From: Bacteroidota bacterium
GTDB taxonomy: Bacteria; Bacteroidota; Bacteroidia; Bacteroidales; Paludibacteraceae
Assembly: GCA_023459355.1 (NCBI GenBank)
Contig: JAEWUM010000013.1
Location: forward strand, 62,001 to 126,000
Length of the DNA: 64,000 nucleotides
Direction: 5' to 3'
The position numbers and the translations under genes were made by a program. Positions 18,826-26,071 of the stretch are shown here, piece by piece. Positions within the stretch are counted from its first letter, which is position 1. Each line of letters starts with the position of its first letter. The notes beneath the pieces were generated by a model, which was not told where the DNA came from, made no database searches, and saw only the letters and a program-made list of their open reading frames with translations.

Positions 18826-19005
18826 ATGGAAACAAAAGATCAGGTTTTAGCAGCCATGAAAGCTGCCGGTAAGCCGGTAAATGCCGGCAAGTTGGTTGAG
18901 TTGACCGGACTCGACAGAAAAGAAGTGGATAAAGCCATGAAGCAACTGAAGGCCGATGGTTCTATTGAATCACCGAAAGTTTGTTTCTGGCAACCGAAAT
19001 CATAA
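18826..19005 (+). CDS. Small winged-helix-like protein (59 aa)
   Basis: An ATG at 18826 opens a 59-codon frame: METKDQVLAAMKAAGKPV, then a helix-turn-helix-like segment with NAGKLVELTGLDRKEVDKAM, a second helix with LKADGSIESP, and an end at VCFWQPKS. The pattern (two helices, a recognition helix, then a short wing) resembles tiny MarR/ArsR-type or FeoC-like winged helices found as stand-alone proteins in Bacteroidales. Codon use matches the neighbours and a hairpin repeat follows 19 bases after the stop. The function is unknown; a DNA-binding or protein-binding adaptor is the best guess. Confidence 0.65.
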   Translation: METKDQVLAAMKAAGKPVNAGKLVELTGLDRKEVDKAMKQLKADGSIESPKVCFWQPKS

Positions 19006-19023
19006 GGTGTCCAAATTTTAATG

Positions 19024-19049
19024 TAGAGACGCAATGCATTGCGTCTCTA
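19024..19049. repeat. 26-bp perfect palindrome of the GTAGAGACGC family
   Basis: TAGAGACGCAATG joined directly to its reverse complement CATTGCGTCTCTA. Related palindromes with an AT-rich centre occur at 59498-59525 and 61482-61509. A further half-copy (CGCGTCTCTA) follows at 19059. It may act as a terminator or dispersed REP-like element. Confidence 0.65.
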
Positions 19050-19121
19050 TCAATTTATCGCGTCTCTATCATTGCATTTATTAAATTATTTAAAAATAGC
19101 CCTCCATTTCCCAAAAAACAC

Positions 19122-19129
19122 TACTTTTG
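19122..19129 (+). promoter_or_regulatory. Promoter core TACTTTTG for the sigma54-activator operon
   Basis: TACTTTTG, 45 bases before the ATG at 19175; a match to the TAnnTTTG consensus. Confidence 0.55.
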
Positions 19130-19174
19130 TCAGATAAAGCATGTCAAAATTACAGGTTTAATCATTGGTGAAAA

Positions 19175-20458
19175 ATGCAGTATTCAGAAATTCAGTCTGT
19201 TAAGCAACGTTATGGAATAATAGGTAACTCCGAATTGCTGAATCGGGCAATCGATATTGCAGTCCAGGTTGCGCCAACCGATTTATCAGTGCTGATTACC
19301 GGAGAAAGTGGGGTAGGGAAAGAGAACTTTCCGCAAATCATACATCAATACAGCCACAGAAAGCACGGTCCCTATATTCCGGTGAACTGTGGTGCTATAC
19401 CTGAAGGTACGATTGATTCTGAATTGTTCGGACACGAAAAAGGTTCTTTTACCGGAGCTACGGCCGATAGAAAAGGCTATTTTGAGGTGGCCGATGGTGG
19501 TACCATTTTTCTGGATGAAGTAGGAGAGTTACCCTTGTCTACCCAAGTCAGGCTGCTGAGGGTGTTGGAGGCCGGTGAGTTTATCAAGGTCGGTTCTTCC
19601 AAAATACAGAAAACCAATGTCAGGGTTGTGGCAGCTACCAACCGGGAAATGAAACAGGCAATTCGGGATGGAAAATTCAGGGAAGATTTGTACTATCGGT
19701 TGAATACAGTACCCATTTACGTGCCGCCTCTTCGTGAGAGAAAGGAAGATATAGTCTTGTTGTTTCGTAAGTTTGCCTCTGATTTTGCTGATAAATACCG
19801 GATGCCACCCATCAAACTTTCCGATGAAGCTAAAGTCATGTTAACCAATTATTATTGGAACGGAAACATCAGACAGCTTAAAAATATTACAGAGCAGATT
19901 TCTGTTATTGAGCAACACCGTGATATTTCTGCGGATATCCTGAGAAATTACCTCCCTAATGAAGATATGGAGCGGTTGCCTGCCTTGTTTGCAGGTCATA
20001 GACCGCTTGATCAGAAAACTTTCAACAGTGAACGGGAGATTCTGTATCAGGTGCTTTTTGATATGAAAAAAGATATGAATGAACTGAAGAAACTGGTTCA
20101 TGACATCATGAATGGTCAGGCTGCGCCGGTTTCGCATTACGATGTCGATTTTGGGTCGCATATACAGGAAGGTCAGGATGTTATGCTGGCAAATCGGGAA
20201 GGGGAAGTTATGGCTGATAAGAAATACATGAAAGGCAGCACGTTTCATGCCGACCCGGATGATGTGAATTATATGGAAGCAGAAGTCTTTCAGGATGTTG
20301 AACCCGTTCATGAGCCGATCACGCTGGAAGAAATGGAAAAACAGATGATCATCAAAACGCTCGAAAAATACAAAGGGAGACGCAAAGCTGCTGCTATAGA
20401 GTTAAAAATATCGGAACGTACCCTCTATCGTAAAATCAAAGAATATGGGTTGGATTAA
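19175..20458 (+). CDS. Sigma54-interacting transcriptional activator (AAA+ domain)
   Basis: 427 aa. There is no receiver or PAS domain: the AAA+ domain starts almost at once, with Walker A GESGVGKE (43-50), the sigma54-contact loop GSFTGA (90-95, a variant of GAFTGA), Walker B GGTIFLDEVGEL (108-119) and the arginine-finger segment REDLYYRLN. A C-terminal Fis-type HTH follows (RRKAAAIELKISERTLYRKIKEYGL region, split between residues about 400 and 427). Such enhancer-binding proteins remodel sigma54 RNA polymerase. It lies first in an operon with lptE, a TPR-like gene and secG. The lack of a sensory domain suggests control by another protein or by expression level. Confidence 0.9.
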   Translation: MQYSEIQSVKQRYGIIGNSELLNRAIDIAVQVAPTDLSVLITGESGVGKENFPQIIHQYSHRKHGPYIPVNCGAIPEGTIDSELFGHEKGSFTGATADRKGYFEVADGGTIFLDEVGELPLSTQVRLLRVLEAGEFIKVGSSKIQKTNVRVVAATNREMKQAIRDGKFREDLYYRLNTVPIYVPPLRERKEDIVLLFRKFASDFADKYRMPPIKLSDEAKVMLTNYYWNGNIRQLKNITEQISVIEQHRDISADILRNYLPNEDMERLPALFAGHRPLDQKTFNSEREILYQVLFDMKKDMNELKKLVHDIMNGQAAPVSHYDVDFGSHIQEGQDVMLANREGEVMADKKYMKGSTFHADPDDVNYMEAEVFQDVEPVHEPITLEEMEKQMIIKTLEKYKGRRKAAAIELKISERTLYRKIKEYGLD

Positions 20459-20489
20459 GCATTTAAAAACTACACGTTTGTTGAAGGTT

Positions 20490-21008
20490 ATGGTTTGGTT
20501 GAAAATCATAAAATGGGCGGTCATGTTGCTCGTTGTTACGTTTTTCAACTCTTGTTTGATTTCCTATACATTCAATGGAGCATCGATAGATTACGCCAAA
20601 ACACGGTCGATTTCGATTGCCGATTTTAACAATGTGGCTGAATTGGTTCACCCGCCTCTCGCGCAGGAATTCTCTGAAAAGTTAAGAGATAAATTTGCGA
20701 AACAAACGCGGCTTCAATTGCTGAAAAACAATGGCGACATGCATCTGGAAGGTGAAGTTGTCGGTTATGTGCTCACGCCGATGGCGATTGGACAAGACTC
20801 GTATTCCGCCGAAACAAAACTCACCGTGACCATCAATGTGCGGTTTACTAATAATGCCAATGCGGAAGATGATTTTGAAAAAAAATATACCGCTTTCCAG
20901 ACTTTCGACAGCAACCGGATGTTAACCGATGTGCAGGATGAGTTGCTGGCTATCATGATGGAAGATATTATTGATAATATTTACAATGATACGGTGGCGA
21001 AGTGGTAA
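20490..21008 (+). CDS. lptE: LptE-family LPS-assembly lipoprotein
   Basis: 172 aa from the ATG at 20490. An upstream ATG at 20445 overlaps the activator gene but would add 15 residues before the signal peptide. The lipobox is VTFFNSC. YTFNGASIDYAKTRSISI and the later GYVLTPMAIGQDSYSAETKLTVTINVRF strands, with AFQTFDSNRM, match the LptE/RlpB-like proteins of Bacteroidota, which sit with LptD in the outer membrane for LPS export. The order activator-lptE-TPR-secG is one I recognise from other Bacteroidales genomes. Confidence 0.82.
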   Translation: MVWLKIIKWAVMLLVVTFFNSCLISYTFNGASIDYAKTRSISIADFNNVAELVHPPLAQEFSEKLRDKFAKQTRLQLLKNNGDMHLEGEVVGYVLTPMAIGQDSYSAETKLTVTINVRFTNNANAEDDFEKKYTAFQTFDSNRMLTDVQDELLAIMMEDIIDNIYNDTVAKW

Positions 21009-21018
21009 ATAGTGATGA

Positions 21019-21053
21019 GGTTGCCGCGTCGGCTTTGCCTCCTCGCAATGACG
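21019..21053. repeat. GTCATTGCGAGG-type repeat between lptE and the next gene
   Basis: GGTTGCCGCGTCGGCTTTG followed by CCTCCTCGCAATGACG is the same dispersed element found at 24863, 48270, 48333, 49841, 51001 and elsewhere. It extends the open frame of the next gene upstream with codons that do not belong to the protein. Confidence 0.75.
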
Positions 21054-21071
21054 AAACTGAAAGCGATTGGA

Positions 21072-21734
21072 ATGAAGACTGATGATTTTATGAGATTGAT
21101 TGCAGAACCGGAGACTGTTGATGGTACGCATGCAGCAGATCTGAAAGAACTGACTGAAAGGTATCCCTATTTCAGTCAGGCGAGGGTGCTTTATCTGAAA
21201 TCGCTACAGAAGTCGCAAAGTATTCATTTTGAATCGCAGATTGGTATTACTACTTTATATGCCTCCGACAGAAACTGGTTGTATTTTTATCTTTACCCTG
21301 AAGCTCAATTGAGTAAAGCGCCGGAATCGCATCAACGGGATGCCCGTTTTTCAGGTAGTTATTTTGACTTGTTGGAGGCTGCTGAATCCGAAGGAGGTGA
21401 TACGCGTGTTTCACTGAAAAAAATTGCTGAAAGTTTGAAAGCTTCCCGGGCGATGTTGAAAGAGGAGATACGTATTCCTGAATCGGCGCCGGTACATCAG
21501 CCGGAAATGCCACAAACAAAAATTGAAATACCGGTTCCGGATTATTTCAGGTATGAAGACGAACAGACCAAAGATTTATCCCTGGAGGAAAAATCCCGTC
21601 TGTATATCAGACAGAAGAAATACAGGGAAGCAATTGAAATATTGAAGCAATTAAATTTGATAAATCCGAAAAAAAGTATTTACTTTGCAGACCAAATTCG
21701 ATTTTTGGAAAAAATCATCGCAAATTCAAAATAA
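21072..21734 (+). CDS. TPR-like hypothetical protein in the lptE-secG operon
   Basis: 220 aa from the ATG at 21072. The frame is open from 21012, but those codons come from the GTCATTGCGAGG repeat, so the later ATG is chosen. It begins MKTDDFMRLIAEPETVDG and has a helical N-terminal pair (LKELTERYPYFSQARVLYLKSL), a variable middle and a C-terminal YIRQKKYREAIEILKQLNLINPKKS helix pair typical of a single tetratricopeptide unit. No enzyme motif is seen. It is located between lptE and secG. An adaptor role is inference. Confidence 0.7.
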   Translation: MKTDDFMRLIAEPETVDGTHAADLKELTERYPYFSQARVLYLKSLQKSQSIHFESQIGITTLYASDRNWLYFYLYPEAQLSKAPESHQRDARFSGSYFDLLEAAESEGGDTRVSLKKIAESLKASRAMLKEEIRIPESAPVHQPEMPQTKIEIPVPDYFRYEDEQTKDLSLEEKSRLYIRQKKYREAIEILKQLNLINPKKSIYFADQIRFLEKIIANSK

Positions 21735-21743
21735 AGAAGTTAT

Positions 21744-22079
21744 ATGTATACGTTTTTTATTATCCTGATTGTAATCGTTTCGCTGTTGCTAACCTTGCTG
21801 GTGTTGGTTCAAAATTCCAAAGGTGGCGGACTGGCAGCCGGTTTTACTTCTTCAAACCAGATTATGGGTGTTCGTAAAACGACTGATTTTCTTGAAAAAG
21901 CAACCTGGACGCTGGTTGTTGCCCTCGTGGTGTTTTCTGTTGCTGCAGTAGGTTTCCGTTCGCACGACAAAGGTGCACATGAATCTGAAATCAAGGAAAT
22001 CTATCAGGAAGCTCAGCAGGCTGAACCGGGCGTTGTAAATCCCGGATTTACAGAAGAGCAGGACGGCAATCAGGAATAA
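21744..22079 (+). CDS. secG: Preprotein translocase subunit SecG
   Basis: 111 aa. Two membrane segments (about 3-20 and 54-68) flank the conserved QNSKGGGLAAGF and ATWTLVVAL. SecG is the small subunit of the SecYEG channel in the inner membrane. The acidic C-terminal tail (after residue 75) is longer than in enterobacteria, which is common in Bacteroidota. It ends before a terminator. Confidence 0.92.
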   Translation: MYTFFIILIVIVSLLLTLLVLVQNSKGGGLAAGFTSSNQIMGVRKTTDFLEKATWTLVVALVVFSVAAVGFRSHDKGAHESEIKEIYQEAQQAEPGVVNPGFTEEQDGNQE

Positions 22080-22097
22080 ATTTTTCATTCATCATAT

Positions 22098-22135
22098 TAA
22101 AGCGTGTCAAATTTATTTTGATGCGCTTTATTTTT
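22098..22135 (+). terminator. Intrinsic terminator after secG
   Basis: Stem TAAAGCG (22098-22104) with CGCTTTA (22124-22130), extended by imperfect pairing of TCAAA and TTTGA, then TTTTTATT. Confidence 0.7.
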
Positions 22136-22148
22136 ATTCTATAGCAAG

Positions 22149-22721
22149 GTGTTACAAATTGACGATACCATTATAAGTTTCGATTTGTTCGAAGAGCAGT
22201 TCGTTTGCAATCTCGTGGCATGCAAAGGTGAATGTTGCATTGAAGGAGATGCCGGGGCGCCGCTCGAACAGGATGAAATTGAAAAAATTCAGGAAATTTT
22301 GCCGCTGATTTGGGATGACCTGACCGAAGTTTCGAAGGAGGTAATCCGTAAACAGGGGATATTTTACATCGATGAAGACAACGAGCCGGTTACATCCATT
22401 GTCAACGGCCGTGAATGTGTGTTTACCTACACGGATGAATCAGGAGTATGTAAATGTGCTATTGAGAAGGCGTTCAGAGCGGGAAAAACGGACTTTCCAA
22501 AGCCGGTTTCCTGTCACCTTTACCCGGTCAGGGTGCAGCAATATAATGACTTCAAGGCTGTGAATTACCATCGATGGAGTATTTGTAATTGTGCTGTTAC
22601 GCTCGGAAAACAATTGAAAGTGCCTGTTTATCAGTTCTTGAAAGAACCTTTGATAAGAAAATTCGGCGAAAACTGGTATGAGCAATTAGTCGTGGCAGCT
22701 AAAGAGTTAAATCAAAAATAG
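22149..22721 (+). CDS. DUF3109-family cysteine-rich protein
   Basis: 190 aa starting with GTG. It has a cysteine cluster CNLVACKGECC (20-30), then CVFTYTD with CKCAIEKAF, SCHLYPVRV and CNCAVTL, so at least eight Cys in the pattern of the YkgJ/DUF3109 group, which is thought to bind zinc or an iron-sulfur centre. No catalytic residue set is known. It begins 14 bases after the terminator and ends 6 bases before cinA, so the two probably share a transcript. Confidence 0.85.
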   Translation: MLQIDDTIISFDLFEEQFVCNLVACKGECCIEGDAGAPLEQDEIEKIQEILPLIWDDLTEVSKEVIRKQGIFYIDEDNEPVTSIVNGRECVFTYTDESGVCKCAIEKAFRAGKTDFPKPVSCHLYPVRVQQYNDFKAVNYHRWSICNCAVTLGKQLKVPVYQFLKEPLIRKFGENWYEQLVVAAKELNQK

Positions 22722-22727
22722 ATAACA

Positions 22728-23972
22728 ATGCAGGTTGAGATTATCACCATCGGAGACGAGATACTCATCGGGCAGATTGTAGATACAAACTCTGCCTGGA
22801 TGGCAGCTGAGCTTAACAAAGCGGGTTTTGAAGTGGTGCAAATTACCTCGGTGCACGATAATGAAAAGCAAATAACGGAAGCGTTGGAGTTGGCGCTCGA
22901 AAGGGCAGAAGTGGTTTTGTTTACCGGCGGAATAGGTCCGACAAAAGATGATATTACTAAGTTAACCCTGTGCCGGTATTTTGGCGCTGAGCTGGTTTTT
23001 GATGCTCAGGTGTATGCTGATATTGAGAAATTGCTTAAAAACCGCATGCGCGCCATGAATGAGCTGACCAAATCACAGGCCATGGTTCCGGATAAAGCGG
23101 TCATAATTTCTAATCCTATCGGTACAGCGCCCATTACCTGGTTTGATAAAGAGGGAAAAGTTGTCGTGTCGATGCCGGGTGTTCCGTATGAGATGAAACG
23201 TGCAATGGAGTTCGAAATCATTCCCCGGTTGCAAAAGCAGTTTCAACCACAGGCTATTATACACAAAACACTGATAGTTGCAGGTTATCCCGAATCGGCT
23301 CTGGCGCTGAAGATTGCTGATTGGGAGAATGCATTGCCGGAACTGATTCATCTGGCTTATCTGCCTCATTTCAATATCGTGAAATTGAGGTTAAGCGCAG
23401 CTCAGGATGACTTTGTATCCACTAAAAATATAATCGACAGGCAGATAGCGTTGTTGAAGGCTATATTGGGTGATGCTGTTATTGCAGAAGAGGATGTATC
23501 GCTCGAAGAATTGGTGGGCAGGCATCTCAGAGCGGCGGGAAAGACCCTGGCAACAGCCGAGAGTTGTACCGGCGGACACATCGCACATCGCATTACGACA
23601 ATTGCCGGAAGTTCTGATTATTTCAAGGGTTCAGTAATTGCGTATAGTAACGAAATAAAATCCCGATTGCTGGGGGTAGATGAAGAAGTCATCAATCAAC
23701 GTGGGGCTGTGAGTGAAGAAGTGGTTAGGCAGATGGCCATTGGTGTTGCCGACAAGCTATTTGCCGATTATGTTATCGCCACATCAGGTATTGCAGGTCC
23801 TGATGGTGGTACCGATGAAAAGCCGGTTGGAACAGCCTGGATCGCAGTCGGAACAAAGGATTCGTTAGTCAGTCGCAGGTTCCAGTTTTCACTCGATAGA
23901 CAACTCAATATTGAGCGGACAACACAGACGGCGTTGCTGATGCTGATGGAATCACTAACCACTATCCACTAA
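22728..23972 (+). CDS. cinA: CinA-family protein (nicotinamide-nucleotide amidase)
   Basis: 414 aa. The N-terminal molybdopterin-binding-like domain runs from MQVEIITIGDEILIGQIVDTNS to about residue 170 and includes LFTGGIGPTKDD; the C-terminal CinA domain (about 255-414) has ATAESCTGGHIAH and SGIAGPDGGTDEKPVG. The C-terminal domain hydrolyses NMN to nicotinate mononucleotide, and the N-terminal domain in some bacteria is an ADP-ribose pyrophosphatase. AGTGGTTAG-type repeat units lie directly at and after the stop codon. Confidence 0.93.
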   Translation: MQVEIITIGDEILIGQIVDTNSAWMAAELNKAGFEVVQITSVHDNEKQITEALELALERAEVVLFTGGIGPTKDDITKLTLCRYFGAELVFDAQVYADIEKLLKNRMRAMNELTKSQAMVPDKAVIISNPIGTAPITWFDKEGKVVVSMPGVPYEMKRAMEFEIIPRLQKQFQPQAIIHKTLIVAGYPESALALKIADWENALPELIHLAYLPHFNIVKLRLSAAQDDFVSTKNIIDRQIALLKAILGDAVIAEEDVSLEELVGRHLRAAGKTLATAESCTGGHIAHRITTIAGSSDYFKGSVIAYSNEIKSRLLGVDEEVINQRGAVSEEVVRQMAIGVADKLFADYVIATSGIAGPDGGTDEKPVGTAWIAVGTKDSLVSRRFQFSLDRQLNIERTTQTALLMLMESLTTIH

Positions 23973-24052
23973 CCACTATCAATTAATTTACTTTCCCCGA
24001 AAATTATCAGAAAATAAATATTTATTTGCTTGCGGGTTTGAAAAAAATAGTG

Positions 24053-24060
24053 TACTTTTG
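24053..24060 (+). promoter_or_regulatory. Promoter core TACTTTTG for the rpmB operon
   Basis: TACTTTTG followed by CACAC; TTG lies 20 bases upstream (24030-24032). The start of rpmB is 43 bases downstream. Confidence 0.6.
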
Positions 24061-24103
24061 CACACTGTTTTCGAAAAGTTGTAAATAACAAAAAGATATA
24101 GAA

Positions 24104-24343
24104 ATGTCAAAGATTTGTCAAATTACCGGTAAAAAAGCAATGGTGGGAAACAATGTTTCACACTCAAAGCGCCGTACAAAAAGGACTTTTGATGTAAATT
24201 TATTTACAAAAAAGTTTTATTGGGTGGAACAAGACATGTGGATTAGCCTGAAACTTTCTGCTGCAGGTTTGCGCACCATCAACAAGTTGGGTTTGGATGC
24301 AGCCATTAAGAAAGCTGCTGAAAAAGGTTTTTTATACGCATAA
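24104..24343 (+). CDS. rpmB: 50S ribosomal protein L28
   Basis: 79 aa, full length, beginning MSKICQITGKKAMVGNNVSH with the usual KRRTKRTFDVNL and TIKLGLD-type later part (RTINKLGLDAAIKKA). A component of the large ribosomal subunit. It is followed by rpmG after 20 bases with a good GGAGG-like site (AAGGAGG at 24348). Confidence 0.97.
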   Translation: MSKICQITGKKAMVGNNVSHSKRRTKRTFDVNLFTKKFYWVEQDMWISLKLSAAGLRTINKLGLDAAIKKAAEKGFLYA

Positions 24344-24363
24344 TTTAAGGAGGAAATTTAAAC

Positions 24364-24552
24364 ATGGCAAAGAAATCAAAAGAGGCAAGAGTTCAGGTCA
24401 TTCTGGAATGTACCGAACATAAAGAAAGTGGTATGCCCGGTACTTCTCGTTATATTACGATGAAAAACAGGAAAAACACCCCGGGTCGTATGGAGTTGAA
24501 AAAATACAACCCCATTTTGAAAAAAGTAACAGTACACAAAGAAATTAAATAA
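24364..24552 (+). CDS. rpmG: 50S ribosomal protein L33
   Basis: 62 aa, with RVQVILECTEHK, then GTSRYITMKNRKNTP and LKKYNPILKKVTVHKEIK. It lacks the CxxC zinc pairs, so it is the zinc-free type. It lies between rpmB and the DUF4295 gene, spaced by 9 bases from the latter. Confidence 0.97.
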   Translation: MAKKSKEARVQVILECTEHKESGMPGTSRYITMKNRKNTPGRMELKKYNPILKKVTVHKEIK

Positions 24553-24561
24553 GTTTGAATC

Positions 24562-24714
24562 ATGGCAAAGAAAGCGGTTGCATCGATGCAAAAGGGTGAA
24601 GGTCGTTCTTATGCGAAAGTCATCAAGATGGTAAAATCACCAAAAACCGGTGCGTATATTTTTCAGGAAGAAATGGTACATAACGATAAAGTGAAAGAAC
24701 ATTTGGCGAAATAA
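24562..24714 (+). CDS. DUF4295-family small basic protein
   Basis: 50 aa: MAKKAVASMQKGEGRSYAKV, then MVKSPKTGAYIFQEEMV and an end at KEHLAK. This small lysine-rich protein is found immediately after rpmB-rpmG in Bacteroidota and is probably ribosome-associated by context; the function is unproven. Confidence 0.9.
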   Translation: MAKKAVASMQKGEGRSYAKVIKMVKSPKTGAYIFQEEMVHNDKVKEHLAK

Positions 24715-24743
24715 CCCGTTTCACTTTGTCTGTAAATAATAGT

Positions 24744-24779
24744 AATCCTCTCATTTATTTGAATGGGGGGATTTTTTGT
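24744..24779 (+). terminator. Intrinsic terminator of the rpmB-rpmG-DUF4295 operon
   Basis: A 12-bp stem, AATCCTCTCATT (24744-24755) with AATGGGGGGATT (24762-24773, two G-T pairs), followed by TTTTTGTT. Confidence 0.8.
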
Positions 24780-24827
24780 TTCCGGATATAGAAAAAATGC
24801 TTAATTTTGTGACAGGGATTTTTTTAG

Positions 24828-25090
24828 TGGTTAGTGGAAATAGCCAAATGCGAGTTCGAGGGGGTTGCTACGTCGTTCACTTTGTGAACTCCTCGCAATG
24901 ACGGGGGTTAATGTGGATTGATTCCGTCGCTGGGAGCCTCAATGAATATTTAACAAACCACTGCGACAGGTGCGAGAATCTCTGTAACGCCGCTGCACAA
25001 AAAATGATGTTTTCAGAATAGATTGAGCGGCGGTTATTGTTTTCTCAAAATCGTTGTCATCCCGAGCGAAGCGAGGGAACTAAGTATAGT
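24828..25090. repeat. Repeat-filled gap between the ribosomal operon and ftsY
   Basis: This gap has no gene. It holds an AGTGGTTAG fragment (24828), a GTCATTGCGAGG-type element (24863-24903), a divergent member of the CCGTCGC/GCTGC long-repeat family (about 24924-25017, ending GCTGCACAAAAAATGATG) and a GTCATCCCGAGCGAAGCGAG element (about 25057-25076). The last two have close relatives at 48-51 kb or in other genomes. Confidence 0.6.
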
Positions 25091-25120
25091 AAAGTAAATA
25101 AGTAAATTGTAAATAAGTCA

Positions 25121-26071
25121 ATGGGTTTATTCAGTTTTTTTAGCAAAGAAAAGAAAGAAACGCTTGATCAGGGTTTATCGAAAACCAAGGAAAGTGTTTT
25201 CTCAAAAATATCAAGGGCGGTAGTTGGCAAATCGAAGGTTGACGATGAGGTGCTCGACAACCTGGAGGAGGTACTTATCACTTCGGATGTCGGGGTAGAG
25301 ACTACCTTGCGCATCATCGAAAGGATTGAACAGCGTGTTTCGCGGGATAAATACATCAATACAAGTGAGTTGAATGTGATTCTGAAAGAAGAAATCGCGG
25401 CTTTGCTGGCAGAAAATAATGCCGGTGTTGTGGCCGGTTTCGAGTCGGAGTTACCTTCAAAGCCCTATGTGATTATGGTTGTGGGGGTGAATGGTGTCGG
25501 CAAGACGACCACCATAGGGAAACTGGCACATCAGTTTAAGAAAGCCGGTAAGTCGGTGTATCTCGGGGCAGCCGATACTTTCAGAGCAGCAGCGGTCGAC
25601 CAGTTGGTTATATGGGGAGAGCGTGTAGGCGTACCAGTTATTAAGCAAAAAATGGGAGCCGACCCGGCTTCGGTTGCCTACGATACAGTAGCTTCAGCCA
25701 AGGCCAATAATGCAGATGTGGTGATTATCGATACGGCAGGTCGTCTGCACAACAAGGTGAACCTGATGAACGAGCTGACCAAAATCCGGAATGTGATGCA
25801 GAAAGTAATCCCGGGTGCTCCGCAGGAAGTGCTGTTGGTACTGGATGGTTCGACCGGACAAAATGCGTTCGAACAGGCCAAACAATTTACAAAGGCGACA
25901 GATGTAAATGCACTGGCGATTACAAAACTGGATGGTACAGCCAAAGGTGGTGTGGTGATAGGAATTTCCGATCAGTTTAAGATTCCGGTGAAATACATCG
26001 GGTTGGGTGAAGGGATGGAACACTTGCAGGTGTTCGATCGGGAAGCATTTGTAGGTTCTTTATTTGAATGA
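25121..26071 (+). CDS. ftsY: Signal recognition particle receptor FtsY
   Basis: 316 aa, the short form without the long acidic A domain of E. coli. NG-domain motifs are present: MVVGVNGVGKTTTIGKLA (about 118-135), DTFRAAAVDQL, IIDTAGRLH, and TKLDGTAKGG near the end. It is a GTPase that docks ribosome-SRP complexes at the membrane. It overlaps rimO by 4 bases (ATGA). Confidence 0.96.
   Translation: MGLFSFFSKEKKETLDQGLSKTKESVFSKISRAVVGKSKVDDEVLDNLEEVLITSDVGVETTLRIIERIEQRVSRDKYINTSELNVILKEEIAALLAENNAGVVAGFESELPSKPYVIMVVGVNGVGKTTTIGKLAHQFKKAGKSVYLGAADTFRAAAVDQLVIWGERVGVPVIKQKMGADPASVAYDTVASAKANNADVVIIDTAGRLHNKVNLMNELTKIRNVMQKVIPGAPQEVLLVLDGSTGQNAFEQAKQFTKATDVNALAITKLDGTAKGGVVIGISDQFKIPVKYIGLGEGMEHLQVFDREAFVGSLFE

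Noticed and set aside
19841..20311. 156-aa frame opposite the sigma54 activator gene
   Set aside because: Antisense to a well supported AAA+ gene; His/Ile/Phe rich without domain features.
24715..25120. Possible gene between the DUF4295 gene and ftsY
   Set aside because: Only a terminator and repeat sequence are present; no frame longer than a few tens of codons fits.
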